Positions 14,828 through 23,275 of a stretch of DNA of 64,000 nt are shown in pieces (position 1 is the first letter of the stretch; each line of letters begins with the position of its first letter). A program made the position numbers and the translations under genes. The notes beneath the pieces are model-generated. The model ran no database searches. It saw only the letters and a program-made list of their open reading frames with translations, and was not told where the DNA came from. Source of the stretch: CAVWNR01 sp963756525 (GTDB lineage: Bacteria; Actinomycetota; Actinomycetes; Mycobacteriales; Jatrophihabitantaceae); assembly GCA_963756525.1 (NCBI GenBank), contig CAVWNR010000002.1, forward strand, positions 1 to 64,000. Reading direction: 5' to 3'.

Positions 14828-16576
14828 GCTGGGGGCGTGGGCGCCCAGATTTTGGGCCGCCGGCCAGAAGGCATTCCCCGTTTCCGCCACGGCGGCGGTG
14901 ATGACGGCGAGCATCGCGGCCGCCAGAGCGACCCGCCGGATGTTCCAGCGTTGCAGCGCGATCGGCGGCCGCTGCGGGGCGAGGGCGCGGAATTCGCCGA
15001 GCAGGTCGCGCGGGTGCCGTTTCATGAAGGCGCGCAGCTGGGTCGGGCTGGCGACCCCGCGGGTGGCGGCGAATGCTTCGGCGAGCTCGGCTTCGGTGAA
15101 GTACGCCAGCGCCCGCCGGTAGACCCGCTGCGGGTCGGTGCGCACGGCCAGGACGAGCATCATGTTGCCCAGGTCGACCGCCTGCCGCCATGGTGACGGG
15201 CGCACCTGGACGAAGGCCACGTCGATCAGCAGCAGCTCCCCGGAGCGGACCATCAGGTTGCCCGGCTTGATGTCGCGGTGCGCAATCCCCGCATCCCACA
15301 GCGCGCGGATCAGCTGCAGTCCCTGGTCGATCACCGTGTCGTCGACGGCGGCTTCGCCGATTTCGACGGCGCCGGTATGGAATTCGGTGACCAGCATGTA
15401 CTCGCGCTCGGGCGTGATCTCCACGATGCCGTACGGCCGGGCCGTGCGGACCCCGATGTCCTGCAGCAGGCGCAGGGCATAGTCCTCGTACTCGACCAGG
15501 CGCCGCACGGTCTGGAAGGGGTGCTCGTCCTCCAGGGAGCCATACAGGATGGTCCGCCACAGCTTGTACCAGCGGTCGGCGCGGACGTGGCCCTTGGTGT
15601 AGAGCTTGGCGAACACGAACTCCTCCGGGCTGCCTTCGACCCGCAGCCGCAGCGGCGTGGAGCCGGCGGAGGACTCCAGGCCGACCGGCTTGATCTCGGT
15701 CACCGTGAGCCCGAGCTCGTCACGCACGGCCTGGCGGATCGCCTGCCCCCGCCGGCCGGTCACATCCACGTGCGCGGTGTTGCCGCGCCGGTAGGCGACC
15801 GGGAACGCCTCGTTCGGGGTGAAGTACCGGAATGCGGTGACCGGGATCGCGACGGCGAGTGCCACGCCTAGGAGCAGGTCATCCACGTGATCGACGGCCA
15901 GATACAGGCGGGCCAGACAGAACACGGCGACCACGACGGCCACCGCCGCCTTAGTGTAGGTGCGGGGGCGGCCCGGCACGGCCAGGCAGTAGACGATGCC
16001 CATCAAGAAGATCGTGACGACCGCCGCCGGGGGCGACACCCCGGAGTACCCGCCCCAGCTGCCGATGATCGTTACGCCGTACGGGCGTGGCCTGGACAGC
16101 CCGAAGTAGATCGATGTCCCGCCAAGCTCCAGGAGCAACACGGCGCCCAGGAACACCAGCAAGTGCCGCCAGCGGCGGAACGCCATCGTTAGGGCGACCA
16201 CCGACAGGCCGAGCGCGGTGGCCCCCCAGCCGGAGCCCGCTCCGTTGATCCCGTTGGTCACATCGGTCAGCCACGGCGTCCGTATTCCGGCCAGGAGACG
16301 CAGCACCCACGTGCTGGCCCGATCATCAATTCGGAGCCACGGCGTGTGCTGGGTCGCCAGGAACGCGCCGGCGAGCGCCACGGCCCCAAGGATCAGCCAC
16401 GCTGTTGTGCTGATGGTGATGGGGTGCGGCAGCGGCGGCGGCGCACCGGTCGGGCGGCGCTGACGACGGTCCTTATGGACGGCCGGGCCCGGCGGCAAGC
16501 TGGCCGGGCCGTTCCCGGCGGCCTCGGGCCTGATGTCGTCAGCCAACGTGCGTCCGGCCGGATTCCTGCCGGTCAT
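14366..16576 (-). CDS. PAP2-like / protein-kinase-like / exodomain membrane fusion, copy 2
   Basis: A 736-residue fusion. Residues 1-55 are a basic Pro-rich cytoplasmic tail. About 60-245 is a PAP2-like membrane domain with SRPRPYG and ARLYLAVDHVDD, but GYSGVSPPAAV stands where PSGH should be. About 285-545 is a kinase-like domain with FAKLYTKGHVRADRWYKLW (ATP-binding Lys), HRDIKPGNLMV (catalytic loop) and LLIDVAFVQ (metal-binding Asp, not DFG). One more helix (RRVALAAAMLAVITAAV) leads to a secreted, Cys-containing domain ending LALCGRGAPCPG. The kinase core looks catalytically complete while the PAP2 core does not. ATG 16576 overlaps the PAP2 stop upstream as ATGA. Its substrate is unknown. 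Confidence 0.85.
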   Translation of the reverse strand: MTGRNPAGRTLADDIRPEAAGNGPASLPPGPAVHKDRRQRRPTGAPPPLPHPITISTTAWLILGAVALAGAFLATQHTPWLRIDDRASTWVLRLLAGIRTPWLTDVTNGINGAGSGWGATALGLSVVALTMAFRRWRHLLVFLGAVLLLELGGTSIYFGLSRPRPYGVTIIGSWGGYSGVSPPAAVVTIFLMGIVYCLAVPGRPRTYTKAAVAVVVAVFCLARLYLAVDHVDDLLLGVALAVAIPVTAFRYFTPNEAFPVAYRRGNTAHVDVTGRRGQAIRQAVRDELGLTVTEIKPVGLESSAGSTPLRLRVEGSPEEFVFAKLYTKGHVRADRWYKLWRTILYGSLEDEHPFQTVRRLVEYEDYALRLLQDIGVRTARPYGIVEITPEREYMLVTEFHTGAVEIGEAAVDDTVIDQGLQLIRALWDAGIAHRDIKPGNLMVRSGELLLIDVAFVQVRPSPWRQAVDLGNMMLVLAVRTDPQRVYRRALAYFTEAELAEAFAATRGVASPTQLRAFMKRHPRDLLGEFRALAPQRPPIALQRWNIRRVALAAAMLAVITAAVAETGNAFWPAAQNLGAHAPSCGTSHTMILAAQAVPSAAFLPCIAALPSGWTAAGGQIANGRSSFALNSGPQPVTITLTATCDTSGAQQIPSEQPGMRRFERPLSLVPRYSDVRYYTFPGGCATYQFAFSPGASPALATTVDTAVAFMPRATLVSYVRRTEGLALCGRGAPCPG

Positions 16577-17322
16577 CGGCTGTCCTCAGCGTGGCAGGCC
16601 GGGGGAACGCCCGCCAGAAACTGCGTCCTGGCGGGCTGCTGCAGCCTGTTGCGCCGCCGCTGAAACTGGTCGGCTACCAGGGCGGTGACCAGGGCGCAGG
16701 AGGTGCCGAGCAGGAACCCCGCGGTGGCGTCGGAGAGCCAGTGGGCGCCCAGGTAGGCGCGGGAGAGCCCCATCAGTATGGAGAACGCCACCGCGGCCGC
16801 GCCCCATAGGGCGCGGCGCCGCCCCGCCGGTACCAGGGCGATGACGGCCGCGAGGACGGTGACCGTGGCGGCGATGGTGTGCCCGGACGGGAACGAGGCA
16901 TTGGTGGTGGCGACCAGCGACCCGGGCGGCCTGGCCCGGTCGTAGGTCCCTTTCAGCGGGCCGATCAGCACCTCGGATAGCACGATGGCTGCTGCGAAGG
17001 AGGCCAGGTGCCACCACCGGCGGCGCAGGGCAAGGTAGCCGGCCAGGGCGATCCGCACCGGCAGTGTGACGTACACCAGCCCGAGGATGTTGAAGACCTT
17101 GGCGATCGCGGTCAGCGGCGGTGCCCGCCCGGAGATCATCAGCCGCAGCCACGCGTCGTCTAGCCGCTGGATGCGGGCCAGCGTGTCGTGGTCGGCGGCC
17201 AGGGCGAACACCGCGGCCGTGAGCGCCACCACGCCGGCGGTGAGCAGGGCGGCCTGCCGGGGGCTGGCAAGAAGCAGATCCTCCTGCGGCCGGGCGGTGG
17301 CCGGTCGGGTCATCCCGGGCAT
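16573..17322 (-). CDS. stand-alone PAP2 phosphatase, copy 1
   Basis: A 249-residue PAP2-family integral membrane phosphatase. Motif 1 is KGTYDRARPP, motif 2 FPSGHT, motif 3 SRAYLGAHWLSD, so the His-based phosphoryl transfer centre is complete. ATG 17322 follows GCGAGGTGCGCC, a reasonable Shine-Dalgarno; ATG 17313 overlaps the preceding stop as ATGA. It sits between two PAP2-kinase fusions in a head-to-tail array, and its stop overlaps the ATG of the second fusion. Since the fused PAP2 domains lack PSGH, this protein probably supplies the phosphatase activity of each unit. Confidence 0.92.
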   Translation of the reverse strand: MPGMTRPATARPQEDLLLASPRQAALLTAGVVALTAAVFALAADHDTLARIQRLDDAWLRLMISGRAPPLTAIAKVFNILGLVYVTLPVRIALAGYLALRRRWWHLASFAAAIVLSEVLIGPLKGTYDRARPPGSLVATTNASFPSGHTIAATVTVLAAVIALVPAGRRRALWGAAAVAFSILMGLSRAYLGAHWLSDATAGFLLGTSCALVTALVADQFQRRRNRLQQPARTQFLAGVPPACHAEDSR

Positions 17323-17771
17323 GGCGCACCTCGCCCGCACAGGGCCAGGCCTTCGGTGCGGCGGACGTAGCTGACCAGCGTCGCTCGGGGCATGAACGCC
17401 ACCGCGGTGTCGACGGTGGTGGCCAGGGCCGGGGAGGCGCCGGGGGAGAAGGCGAACTGGTAGGTCGCGCAGCCGCCGGGGAAGGTGTAGTAGCGGACGT
17501 CGGAGTACCGCGGGACCAGGCTCAGCGGGCGCTCGAAGCGGCGCATGCCGGGCTGCTCGGAGGGGATCTGCTGGGCGCCCGAGGGGTCGCAGGTCGCGGT
17601 GAGGGTGATCGTCACCGGCTGCGGCCCGGAGTTCAGCGCGAAGCTGGACCGCCCGTTGGCGATCTGGCCGAGGGTCGCGGTCCAGCCCGACGGGAGCGCG
17701 GCGATGCAGGGCAGGAAGGCCGCCGAGGGAACCGCCTGGGCCGCCAGGATCATCGTATGGCTCGTGCCGCA
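16577..17771 (-). repeat. recently homogenised repeat, copy 1
   Basis: Partner of 13633-14827 at an offset of 2944. It covers the PAP2 gene and the exodomain-coding end of the fusion gene. Confidence 0.85.
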
Positions 17772-19487
17772 ATCGGGTGCGTGCACACTTGGGTTGCTGC
17801 CCGGCAGCAACAGGCCGATGCCCAAGACGGCGGGCAGGACGAAGATGGCGAGCATCACCGCGGCCAGGGTGACCCGCCGGACGCTCCAGCGCTGCAGCAC
17901 GATCGGGCGCCGCTGCGGGGCGAGGGTGCGGAACTCGGCGAGCAGGTCCCGGGGATCACGTTTCATGAAAGCGCGCAGCTGCGTCGGGCTGGCCACACCG
18001 CGGGTGGCGGCGAAGGCCTCGCCGAGTTCCGGCTCGGTGAAATAGTTCAGCGCCTGCCGGTACACCCGCGCGGGGTCGGTGCGGACCGCCAGGACCAGCA
18101 TCATGTTGCCCAGGTCGACCGCCTGCCGCCACGGCGAGGGGCGCACCTGGACGAAGGCCACGTCGATCAGCAGCAGCTGCCCGCCGCGGACCATCAGGTT
18201 GCCCGGCTTGATGTCGCGGTGGGCGATCCCCGCGTCCCACAGCGTGCGGATCAGCAGCAGCCCCTGGTCGATCACGGCGTCGTCGATGACGGCATCCCCG
18301 ATTTCCACCGCGCCGTCGAAGTACTCGGTGACCAGCAGGTACTCCCGCTCGGGGGTGATCTCCACGATGCCGTAGGGCCTGGCCACGCCGATCCCGGCGT
18401 CCTGCAGCAGGCGCAGGGCATAGTCCTCGTACTCGGCCAGGCGCCGCACGGTCTGGAAGGGGTGCTCGTCTTCCAGGGAGCCGTACAGGATCGTCCGCCA
18501 TATCTTGTACCAGCGGTCGGCGCGGACGTGGCCCTTGGTGTAGAGCTTGCCGAACAGGTACTCCTGCGGGCCGCTCTCGGTCCGCAGCCGCAGCGGCGTG
18601 GACCCGGCTGAGGACTCCAGCCCGACCGGCGCGATGCCGGTGACGGTCAAACCGAGCTGGTCGCGTACGCCCTGCCGGATCGCGTCTCCGCGCTGGCCGG
18701 TCACGTCCACGTGCGCGGTGTTGCCGCGCCGGTATGCGACCGGGAACACCTCGTTCGGGGTGAAGAAACGGAACGCGCTGACCGGGATCGCGACGCCGAG
18801 TGCCACACCTAGGAGCAGGTCGTCCACGTGATCGACGGCCAGGTACAGGCGGGCCACGCAGAACACGGTCACGATGACCGCGATGGCCGCCTTCGCATAA
18901 GAGCGGGGCCGTCCCGGCACCACCAGGCAGTAGGCGATGCCCATCAGGAACAGTGCGAGGATCGTCACCGAGATCGTCGGCGCCGAGTACCCCGCCCAGT
19001 CCGCGATGGCCCGCACGCCGTATGGGCGCGGCCGTGTCAGTCCGCTGTCGATCAACTGGATGGCGAGATCGAGGAGGAACAGGCTGCACACGAACACCAG
19101 CAGGTGCCGCCAGCGCCGGAACGCCACCGTCAGTACGACCGCCGACAGCCCGACCACCGCGGCCCCCCAGCCGGAGCAGACCGCGGAGATCCCGCCGGCC
19201 ACGTCGGTCAGCCACGGCGTCCGGGCCCGCGCGAAAAACCGGAGCACCGCCGCGTTGACCTGATCATCGAGCCGCAGCGGCCGGCCCAGCACCGAGATCA
19301 CGATCACGCCGGCCAGGACGACAACCGCCAGCACCAGCCAGCCCCTGGTGGTAACCGAGACCGGGTGCGGCAGCGGTGGGGGCGCGCCGGTCGGCCGCCG
19401 CCGGCGCGGCGTCCGCCGCACGGCGGGACCCGGCAGCAGGCTCGCCTGGCCGGCCCGTGTGGTCACCGTCTCCGTCTTCCCGCTCAA
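17310..19487 (-). CDS. PAP2-like / protein-kinase-like / exodomain membrane fusion, copy 1
   Basis: A 725-residue fusion with the same plan as copy 2. There is a basic tail (1-45), then a PAP2-like membrane domain with TRPRP (151-155) and ARLYLAVDHVDD (212-223) but GYSAPTISVT (166-175) instead of PSGH. The kinase-like domain follows, with LFGKLYTKG (K314), a helix-C Glu in AEYEDYALRLL, HRDIKPGNLMV (423-433) and LLIDVAFVQ (D442). Then come a membrane helix (about 538-561) and an exported C-terminal domain with spaced Cys (CGTSHTM, LPCIAALPSGW, TATCD, GGCATYQF, LCGRGAPCPG). Start TTG 19487 overlaps the upstream stop (TTGA); GTG 19466 is an alternative. The kinase is closest in look to RIO/WaaP-type folds; its substrate is unknown. 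Confidence 0.85.
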   Translation of the reverse strand: MSGKTETVTTRAGQASLLPGPAVRRTPRRRRPTGAPPPLPHPVSVTTRGWLVLAVVVLAGVIVISVLGRPLRLDDQVNAAVLRFFARARTPWLTDVAGGISAVCSGWGAAVVGLSAVVLTVAFRRWRHLLVFVCSLFLLDLAIQLIDSGLTRPRPYGVRAIADWAGYSAPTISVTILALFLMGIAYCLVVPGRPRSYAKAAIAVIVTVFCVARLYLAVDHVDDLLLGVALGVAIPVSAFRFFTPNEVFPVAYRRGNTAHVDVTGQRGDAIRQGVRDQLGLTVTGIAPVGLESSAGSTPLRLRTESGPQEYLFGKLYTKGHVRADRWYKIWRTILYGSLEDEHPFQTVRRLAEYEDYALRLLQDAGIGVARPYGIVEITPEREYLLVTEYFDGAVEIGDAVIDDAVIDQGLLLIRTLWDAGIAHRDIKPGNLMVRGGQLLLIDVAFVQVRPSPWRQAVDLGNMMLVLAVRTDPARVYRQALNYFTEPELGEAFAATRGVASPTQLRAFMKRDPRDLLAEFRTLAPQRRPIVLQRWSVRRVTLAAVMLAIFVLPAVLGIGLLLPGSNPSVHAPDCGTSHTMILAAQAVPSAAFLPCIAALPSGWTATLGQIANGRSSFALNSGPQPVTITLTATCDPSGAQQIPSEQPGMRRFERPLSLVPRYSDVRYYTFPGGCATYQFAFSPGASPALATTVDTAVAFMPRATLVSYVRRTEGLALCGRGAPCPG

Positions 19488-20572
19488 TGCGACGCACCTC
19501 CCACCGAGGCCAGTCCCTGCGTCCGCAGCCAGCTCCCGGCCACCAGGTCCGGGTCCTGCCCGCGTAGTTCCACCCGCGCGTCCAGAGCACGCAGCGAATC
19601 GGTCGTCAGCCGCGCGGACAGGGTGTCGAGTACCGCGAGCAGCCGCGGGCCGTAGCGGGCGACGACATCGCGGCGCACCAGCGGGACGACATTCTCGGCC
19701 GGCTGCAGGCCGCGGTCGTCGGTCAACACGACGAGATGGTCCGCAGTGATGGCCGGATCGGTGCTGAACAGCAGCGCGACGCCGATGTCCCCTGCCTGCA
19801 GGGCCTGCAGCGTCAGCGGGCCCCCGGCGTCGAGCGGGACGAAAACCCGGAACTGGAGACCGTAGACCTGCCTCAGCCCCCGCAGGCAGTCGGCACGCTC
19901 AGCGCATTCGGGTGGACCGCCGAACGCCAGCCGGGTCGCCACCCGGGCCAGGTCGGCGACCGAGCGCAAGCCATAGCGGGCCGCGGTCGCGGCGGTGACC
20001 GCGATGACATTGCCGTCCTGGGCGGCAGACGGGCGACCCGCCGCCAGCCCCCGACCCGCCACCTGCTCGGCCAGGGCCGTGCTGGTCGCCGCAACATCGG
20101 AGGTCGCGGACACCCGTCCCACGCTGACGAACTCGAGCGCCGATCCGGAGTACTCCGGCAGCACCTGGACAAGTCCGCTCATCAGCGCCGGGTCCACCAG
20201 CTCGCGAGGGCCCAGGTCCGGCAGGACACGGGCGGGGAAGCGCTGCGCCGTGAGCGCGTCGGCGTAGAGGTCGGCGAGGAGCACGCTCTCCGGGAAATCG
20301 AATGACCCGACGGTGATCACGCCACCGTGTTGCCCGGCCTTGCCTGCCCGGCCAGCGGGCCCGCCGGCGCTGGCGGACGTGCAGCCGCAGCACGCGGCGG
20401 CCAGCGCCAGACAGGCTACGTACGCCACCGTCCGTCGGTCCAGCACTGCTCTGATCACGTTTCGTGCGGGTCCAGACGGACGGTGGCTCCGCCTGCGCGG
20501 CGGCAGGCTGGGCGGTGAAACCGCCGCCCGCGCTGGCGCGTACCGGGCCGGCCGTGCCGGGCCGGCGGTCAC
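19484..20572 (-). CDS. orphan osmoprotectant-type (OpuAC/ProX) substrate-binding lipoprotein
   Basis: A periplasmic-binding-protein-like lipoprotein. A hydrophobic signal YVACLALAAACCGCTSAS carries a lipobox-like LAAAC. It is followed by the quaternary-amine-binding family pattern: VGSFDFPESVLLADLYADAL, VLPEYSGSALEF, NVIAVTAATAARYGLRSVAD and PLVRRDVVARYGPRLLAVLD. The family binds glycine betaine, choline or carnitine for ABC importers, but no permease or ATPase is present here. Instead it sits inside the PAP2-kinase operon. GTG 20572 overlaps the upstream stop (GTGA) and is used; GTG 20458 (VIRAVLDRR) would give a more normal signal-peptide length. Confidence 0.82.
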   Translation of the reverse strand: MTAGPARPARYAPARAAVSPPSLPPRRRSHRPSGPARNVIRAVLDRRTVAYVACLALAAACCGCTSASAGGPAGRAGKAGQHGGVITVGSFDFPESVLLADLYADALTAQRFPARVLPDLGPRELVDPALMSGLVQVLPEYSGSALEFVSVGRVSATSDVAATSTALAEQVAGRGLAAGRPSAAQDGNVIAVTAATAARYGLRSVADLARVATRLAFGGPPECAERADCLRGLRQVYGLQFRVFVPLDAGGPLTLQALQAGDIGVALLFSTDPAITADHLVVLTDDRGLQPAENVVPLVRRDVVARYGPRLLAVLDTLSARLTTDSLRALDARVELRGQDPDLVAGSWLRTQGLASVGGASH

Positions 20573-23055
20573 ACATACCCCCGGTGCTGCAGCGACCGCC
20601 AGGACAGCCAGCCCGGCAGCACCGGCAGCCAGTAGGTCGCCAGCCGGTACAGCAGCACCGCCGAGACCGCAGGCCCGGGCTGCATGCCGACGCCGGTCAG
20701 TCCGGCGACCAGCGCCGCCTCGATCGCGCCGAGCCCGCCCGGGGTGGGGGCGGCTGCCGCCAGCGCGGCGGCGGCCAGGTACACCGCGCCGAGCACGAGT
20801 AGGCCGGGGCCCCCGCCGAACGCCTGCACCGAGGCGGCCAGGCCGGCGATGTAGGCCAGGGTGATCAGCGCCGAGCCGCCGAGCAGCAGGCTCAGCTTGA
20901 CCGGGCTAGCGGCGGCCTGCCGGAGGCTGGCGGCCGCGGACCGCGCGCCCGGAATGAGCTGCTTGCTGGTCCAGCGGCGGCCGGGGCGGGTGGCCAGGAC
21001 CGCCCCGATGACCGCGATGATTACCGCGAGGATGAGCAGGATTTTGCTGCCGGAGGGCAGCTTGAACGCCTTGGCCAGGTCGTGGCCGGCGAGCGCGAAG
21101 AAGACCACGATCAGCATGAGGTGCATGACGGCGCCCGCGAGGGCATTTACCCCGACCGCCGCGACGCTGGCCGGGGTGCTGGTTCCGCTCCTTTGCAGGA
21201 ACCGGGCGTTCAGCGCCATCCCGCCGACGTTGGCCGGTGACACCCGATTGATGAACGACGACGCGGCCTGCGCCAGCACGGCTGGGCCGAACGGGACATG
21301 GCCGGGCACCGCGCCGATCAGCGCCATCGCGCTGGCCGCGTAGGTCAGCGCGGACAGGCCGATGATCGCGGGCAGCCAGGCCCAGTTAACGTGCTGCAGC
21401 GCCTGCCAGCTGCTGCTCACCTGGGCGATCTGCGGCAGCAGGAAGTAGAACGCGCCGGCCAGAGCGGCGATCGCCAGCAGGGTGCGCGGGCGCACCCGCT
21501 GCAGCCGGGTGAGGTCCTGGTCGCCCTCGCTGCCGCTGGCCGCGATCGCGGCCGCGCGGGTGTTCTTCAGCAGCCGGTCCTGGCCCTTGATCTCGCGCCG
21601 GGTGCCGGCCGACAAGGCGAGCGGCTGCAGCAGCGGCACCGCGGCGGCGACGCCGCCGGCGCCGATCACGGCTGCCGCGGAGGCGACGGCACGGTCCGCG
21701 CCGATCCGGCCGGCGAGCGAGGTGAGCAGCTCGGCCACGTCGATCCCGCGCTGACGGCTGGTCGCGGCGAGTTCGGCGAAGCTGAAGTCGGTGAGCCGGG
21801 GCCGGCCGTCCTGGCTGATCATGATGTTGGTGCCGTGCAGGGACCGGTGCGCGATCCTGGCCCGGTGCAGCCGGGCGACCTCGCGCCACACACTTCGGGC
21901 CAGCTGATCGGTGATGCGATCGGCCGGAATGTCGTCCAGGCATTGGCCCGCTACCAGGTCCATGGTCAGTAGGACGGACCCGTCCGTCGCGCGGATGACC
22001 TGGCCGACGCGCGGCACCGCGACGCCGGCCCGCTCGGCCATCACGCCGAGCAGCGCCTCGTGCTCGACGGCCTTGACCAGCGAGGCCGCGGGCCTGGTGT
22101 CGCCGACGCCGCGCAGCCGGATGCCGCGCCAGGCCCGGTACAGCAGGTCGGCGTCGCGCTGGTCCGAGCCGAAAACCTTGACGAACAGGGCACGTCCGTC
22201 GCCGTTCACCGCCTCGAACGGCCGCGATCCCTTCGCGGTGGCCAGCGGGCCGGTCACCTGGCTGACCGCCACGCCACCCGCGCGCAGCGCTGCTGCCACC
22301 CCGGCCGGTCCCATCCGCCGGTCCGGTACGCCGAACGCCACCAGCAGGGCCGCCCCCACGGTCACCCCCGTGGCCAGCGCAAGCACCAGTTGCATCGGCA
22401 GCAGCTCGCCGGTGATCAGCCGGGCCGCGGCGATCAGCGCCAGCACCGCCCAGGCCGCCCGGCGCCAGGGCTGGCTCAGCCACGGCGCCGCGGCCACCGC
22501 GACAGCCGCCAGTCCCGCAAGTACGGCCGGATCGGGGAACCCGGCGCCGGTCAGCCCCGAACCCTGATGCAGCGCTTCGGGCAGCGCGGCGGAGCCGCCG
22601 GGGCCGGCTACATAAGAAATGCCTGCCATCAACGCCGCCGCCGCCGCGAACCCGCCCGCCACCGTGGCCAGCACCCGGAACCGGCGGTACCGCAGGACGG
22701 CCACCAGCAGCACCAGCGCCGCCGCCGCGATCGTCAGCTGAACCAGACCGGTCAGCACCCGCCCGGCCGCAGTCGCGGGCCCGACCCCGGTGATCGCGGC
22801 CGCAGCGGGCCGGAGCAGGGCAGGTAGCAGCGCAGCGATCACGGCCGCGACCGCCAGCGCCGAGACGGCGGCCATCAGGCGGATCACGTCGCCGGGATGC
22901 CGGTACCGTGACGGCGCCAGGACACCTCCCCGCGGCCGGGTCCCAGGATCGTCGACGGTCAGCCGCATCCTGGGCGAATCTGTCGTGGGCGGCTCTCCGT
23001 TGACTGTGCCGCTCGTGCGGGCGGCGGCGGGAGGGACGCTGCCGGTCGCGGTCAT
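20569..23055 (-). CDS. kinase-like / LPG-synthase-type flippase-domain membrane fusion
   Basis: About 828 residues from ATG 23055 (GGAG 8 bases upstream; ATG 23112 and 23142 are alternatives). Residues 55-245 hold about six membrane helices. Residues 255-480 are a kinase-like domain with ALFVKVFGSDQRDADLLYR (K293) and, at 403-412, HRSLHGTNIM, where the expected catalytic HRD reads HRS. LTDFSFAE follows at the metal-binding site. Residues 525-828 are the LPG_synthase_TM (UPF0104/AglD-like) domain: VSPANVGGMALNARFLQRSG, ALAAAAPTPGGLGAIEAAL and VLLYRLATYWLPVLPGWLSW. That domain family transfers or flips lipids. The Ser for Asp change suggests a pseudokinase that binds nucleotide or lipid. It heads the operon. 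Confidence 0.85.
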   Translation of the reverse strand: MTATGSVPPAAARTSGTVNGEPPTTDSPRMRLTVDDPGTRPRGGVLAPSRYRHPGDVIRLMAAVSALAVAAVIAALLPALLRPAAAAITGVGPATAAGRVLTGLVQLTIAAAALVLLVAVLRYRRFRVLATVAGGFAAAAALMAGISYVAGPGGSAALPEALHQGSGLTGAGFPDPAVLAGLAAVAVAAAPWLSQPWRRAAWAVLALIAAARLITGELLPMQLVLALATGVTVGAALLVAFGVPDRRMGPAGVAAALRAGGVAVSQVTGPLATAKGSRPFEAVNGDGRALFVKVFGSDQRDADLLYRAWRGIRLRGVGDTRPAASLVKAVEHEALLGVMAERAGVAVPRVGQVIRATDGSVLLTMDLVAGQCLDDIPADRITDQLARSVWREVARLHRARIAHRSLHGTNIMISQDGRPRLTDFSFAELAATSRQRGIDVAELLTSLAGRIGADRAVASAAAVIGAGGVAAAVPLLQPLALSAGTRREIKGQDRLLKNTRAAAIAASGSEGDQDLTRLQRVRPRTLLAIAALAGAFYFLLPQIAQVSSSWQALQHVNWAWLPAIIGLSALTYAASAMALIGAVPGHVPFGPAVLAQAASSFINRVSPANVGGMALNARFLQRSGTSTPASVAAVGVNALAGAVMHLMLIVVFFALAGHDLAKAFKLPSGSKILLILAVIIAVIGAVLATRPGRRWTSKQLIPGARSAAASLRQAAASPVKLSLLLGGSALITLAYIAGLAASVQAFGGGPGLLVLGAVYLAAAALAAAAPTPGGLGAIEAALVAGLTGVGMQPGPAVSAVLLYRLATYWLPVLPGWLSWRSLQHRGYV

Positions 23056-23275
23056 TCCCGGCTCCGCGGCACGGTTAGCTTGCCGGCGAGCGGTCCCCGT
23101 CTGCCCGGACATGCCGGGCTGGACGTGCCCTGCCCTAGGCATGGCCGTTGACCGACTCCAGCAAGAACAGGACTGCGCCGGTGATGATGTCGGGCCGCCG
23201 ACGGTCGCCGCGCGCGGAAGTTGCCGCATCCACGCAGCAACTCGGCAACCACGAGCGCCGGCATTTGGCTCGCTT
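23056..23275. other. upstream region of the PAP2-kinase operon
   Basis: No intact gene is seen. It contains the likely promoter of the LPG-domain gene and in-frame upstream ATGs at 23112 and 23142 that cannot be ruled out as starts. Confidence 0.4.

Noticed and set aside
13629..15560. A 643-codon minus-strand frame ending with the PAP2 gene
   Set aside because: Only the last 249 codons look like protein; the rest is Arg/Pro/Gly-rich shadow of the PAP2-kinase gene in another frame.
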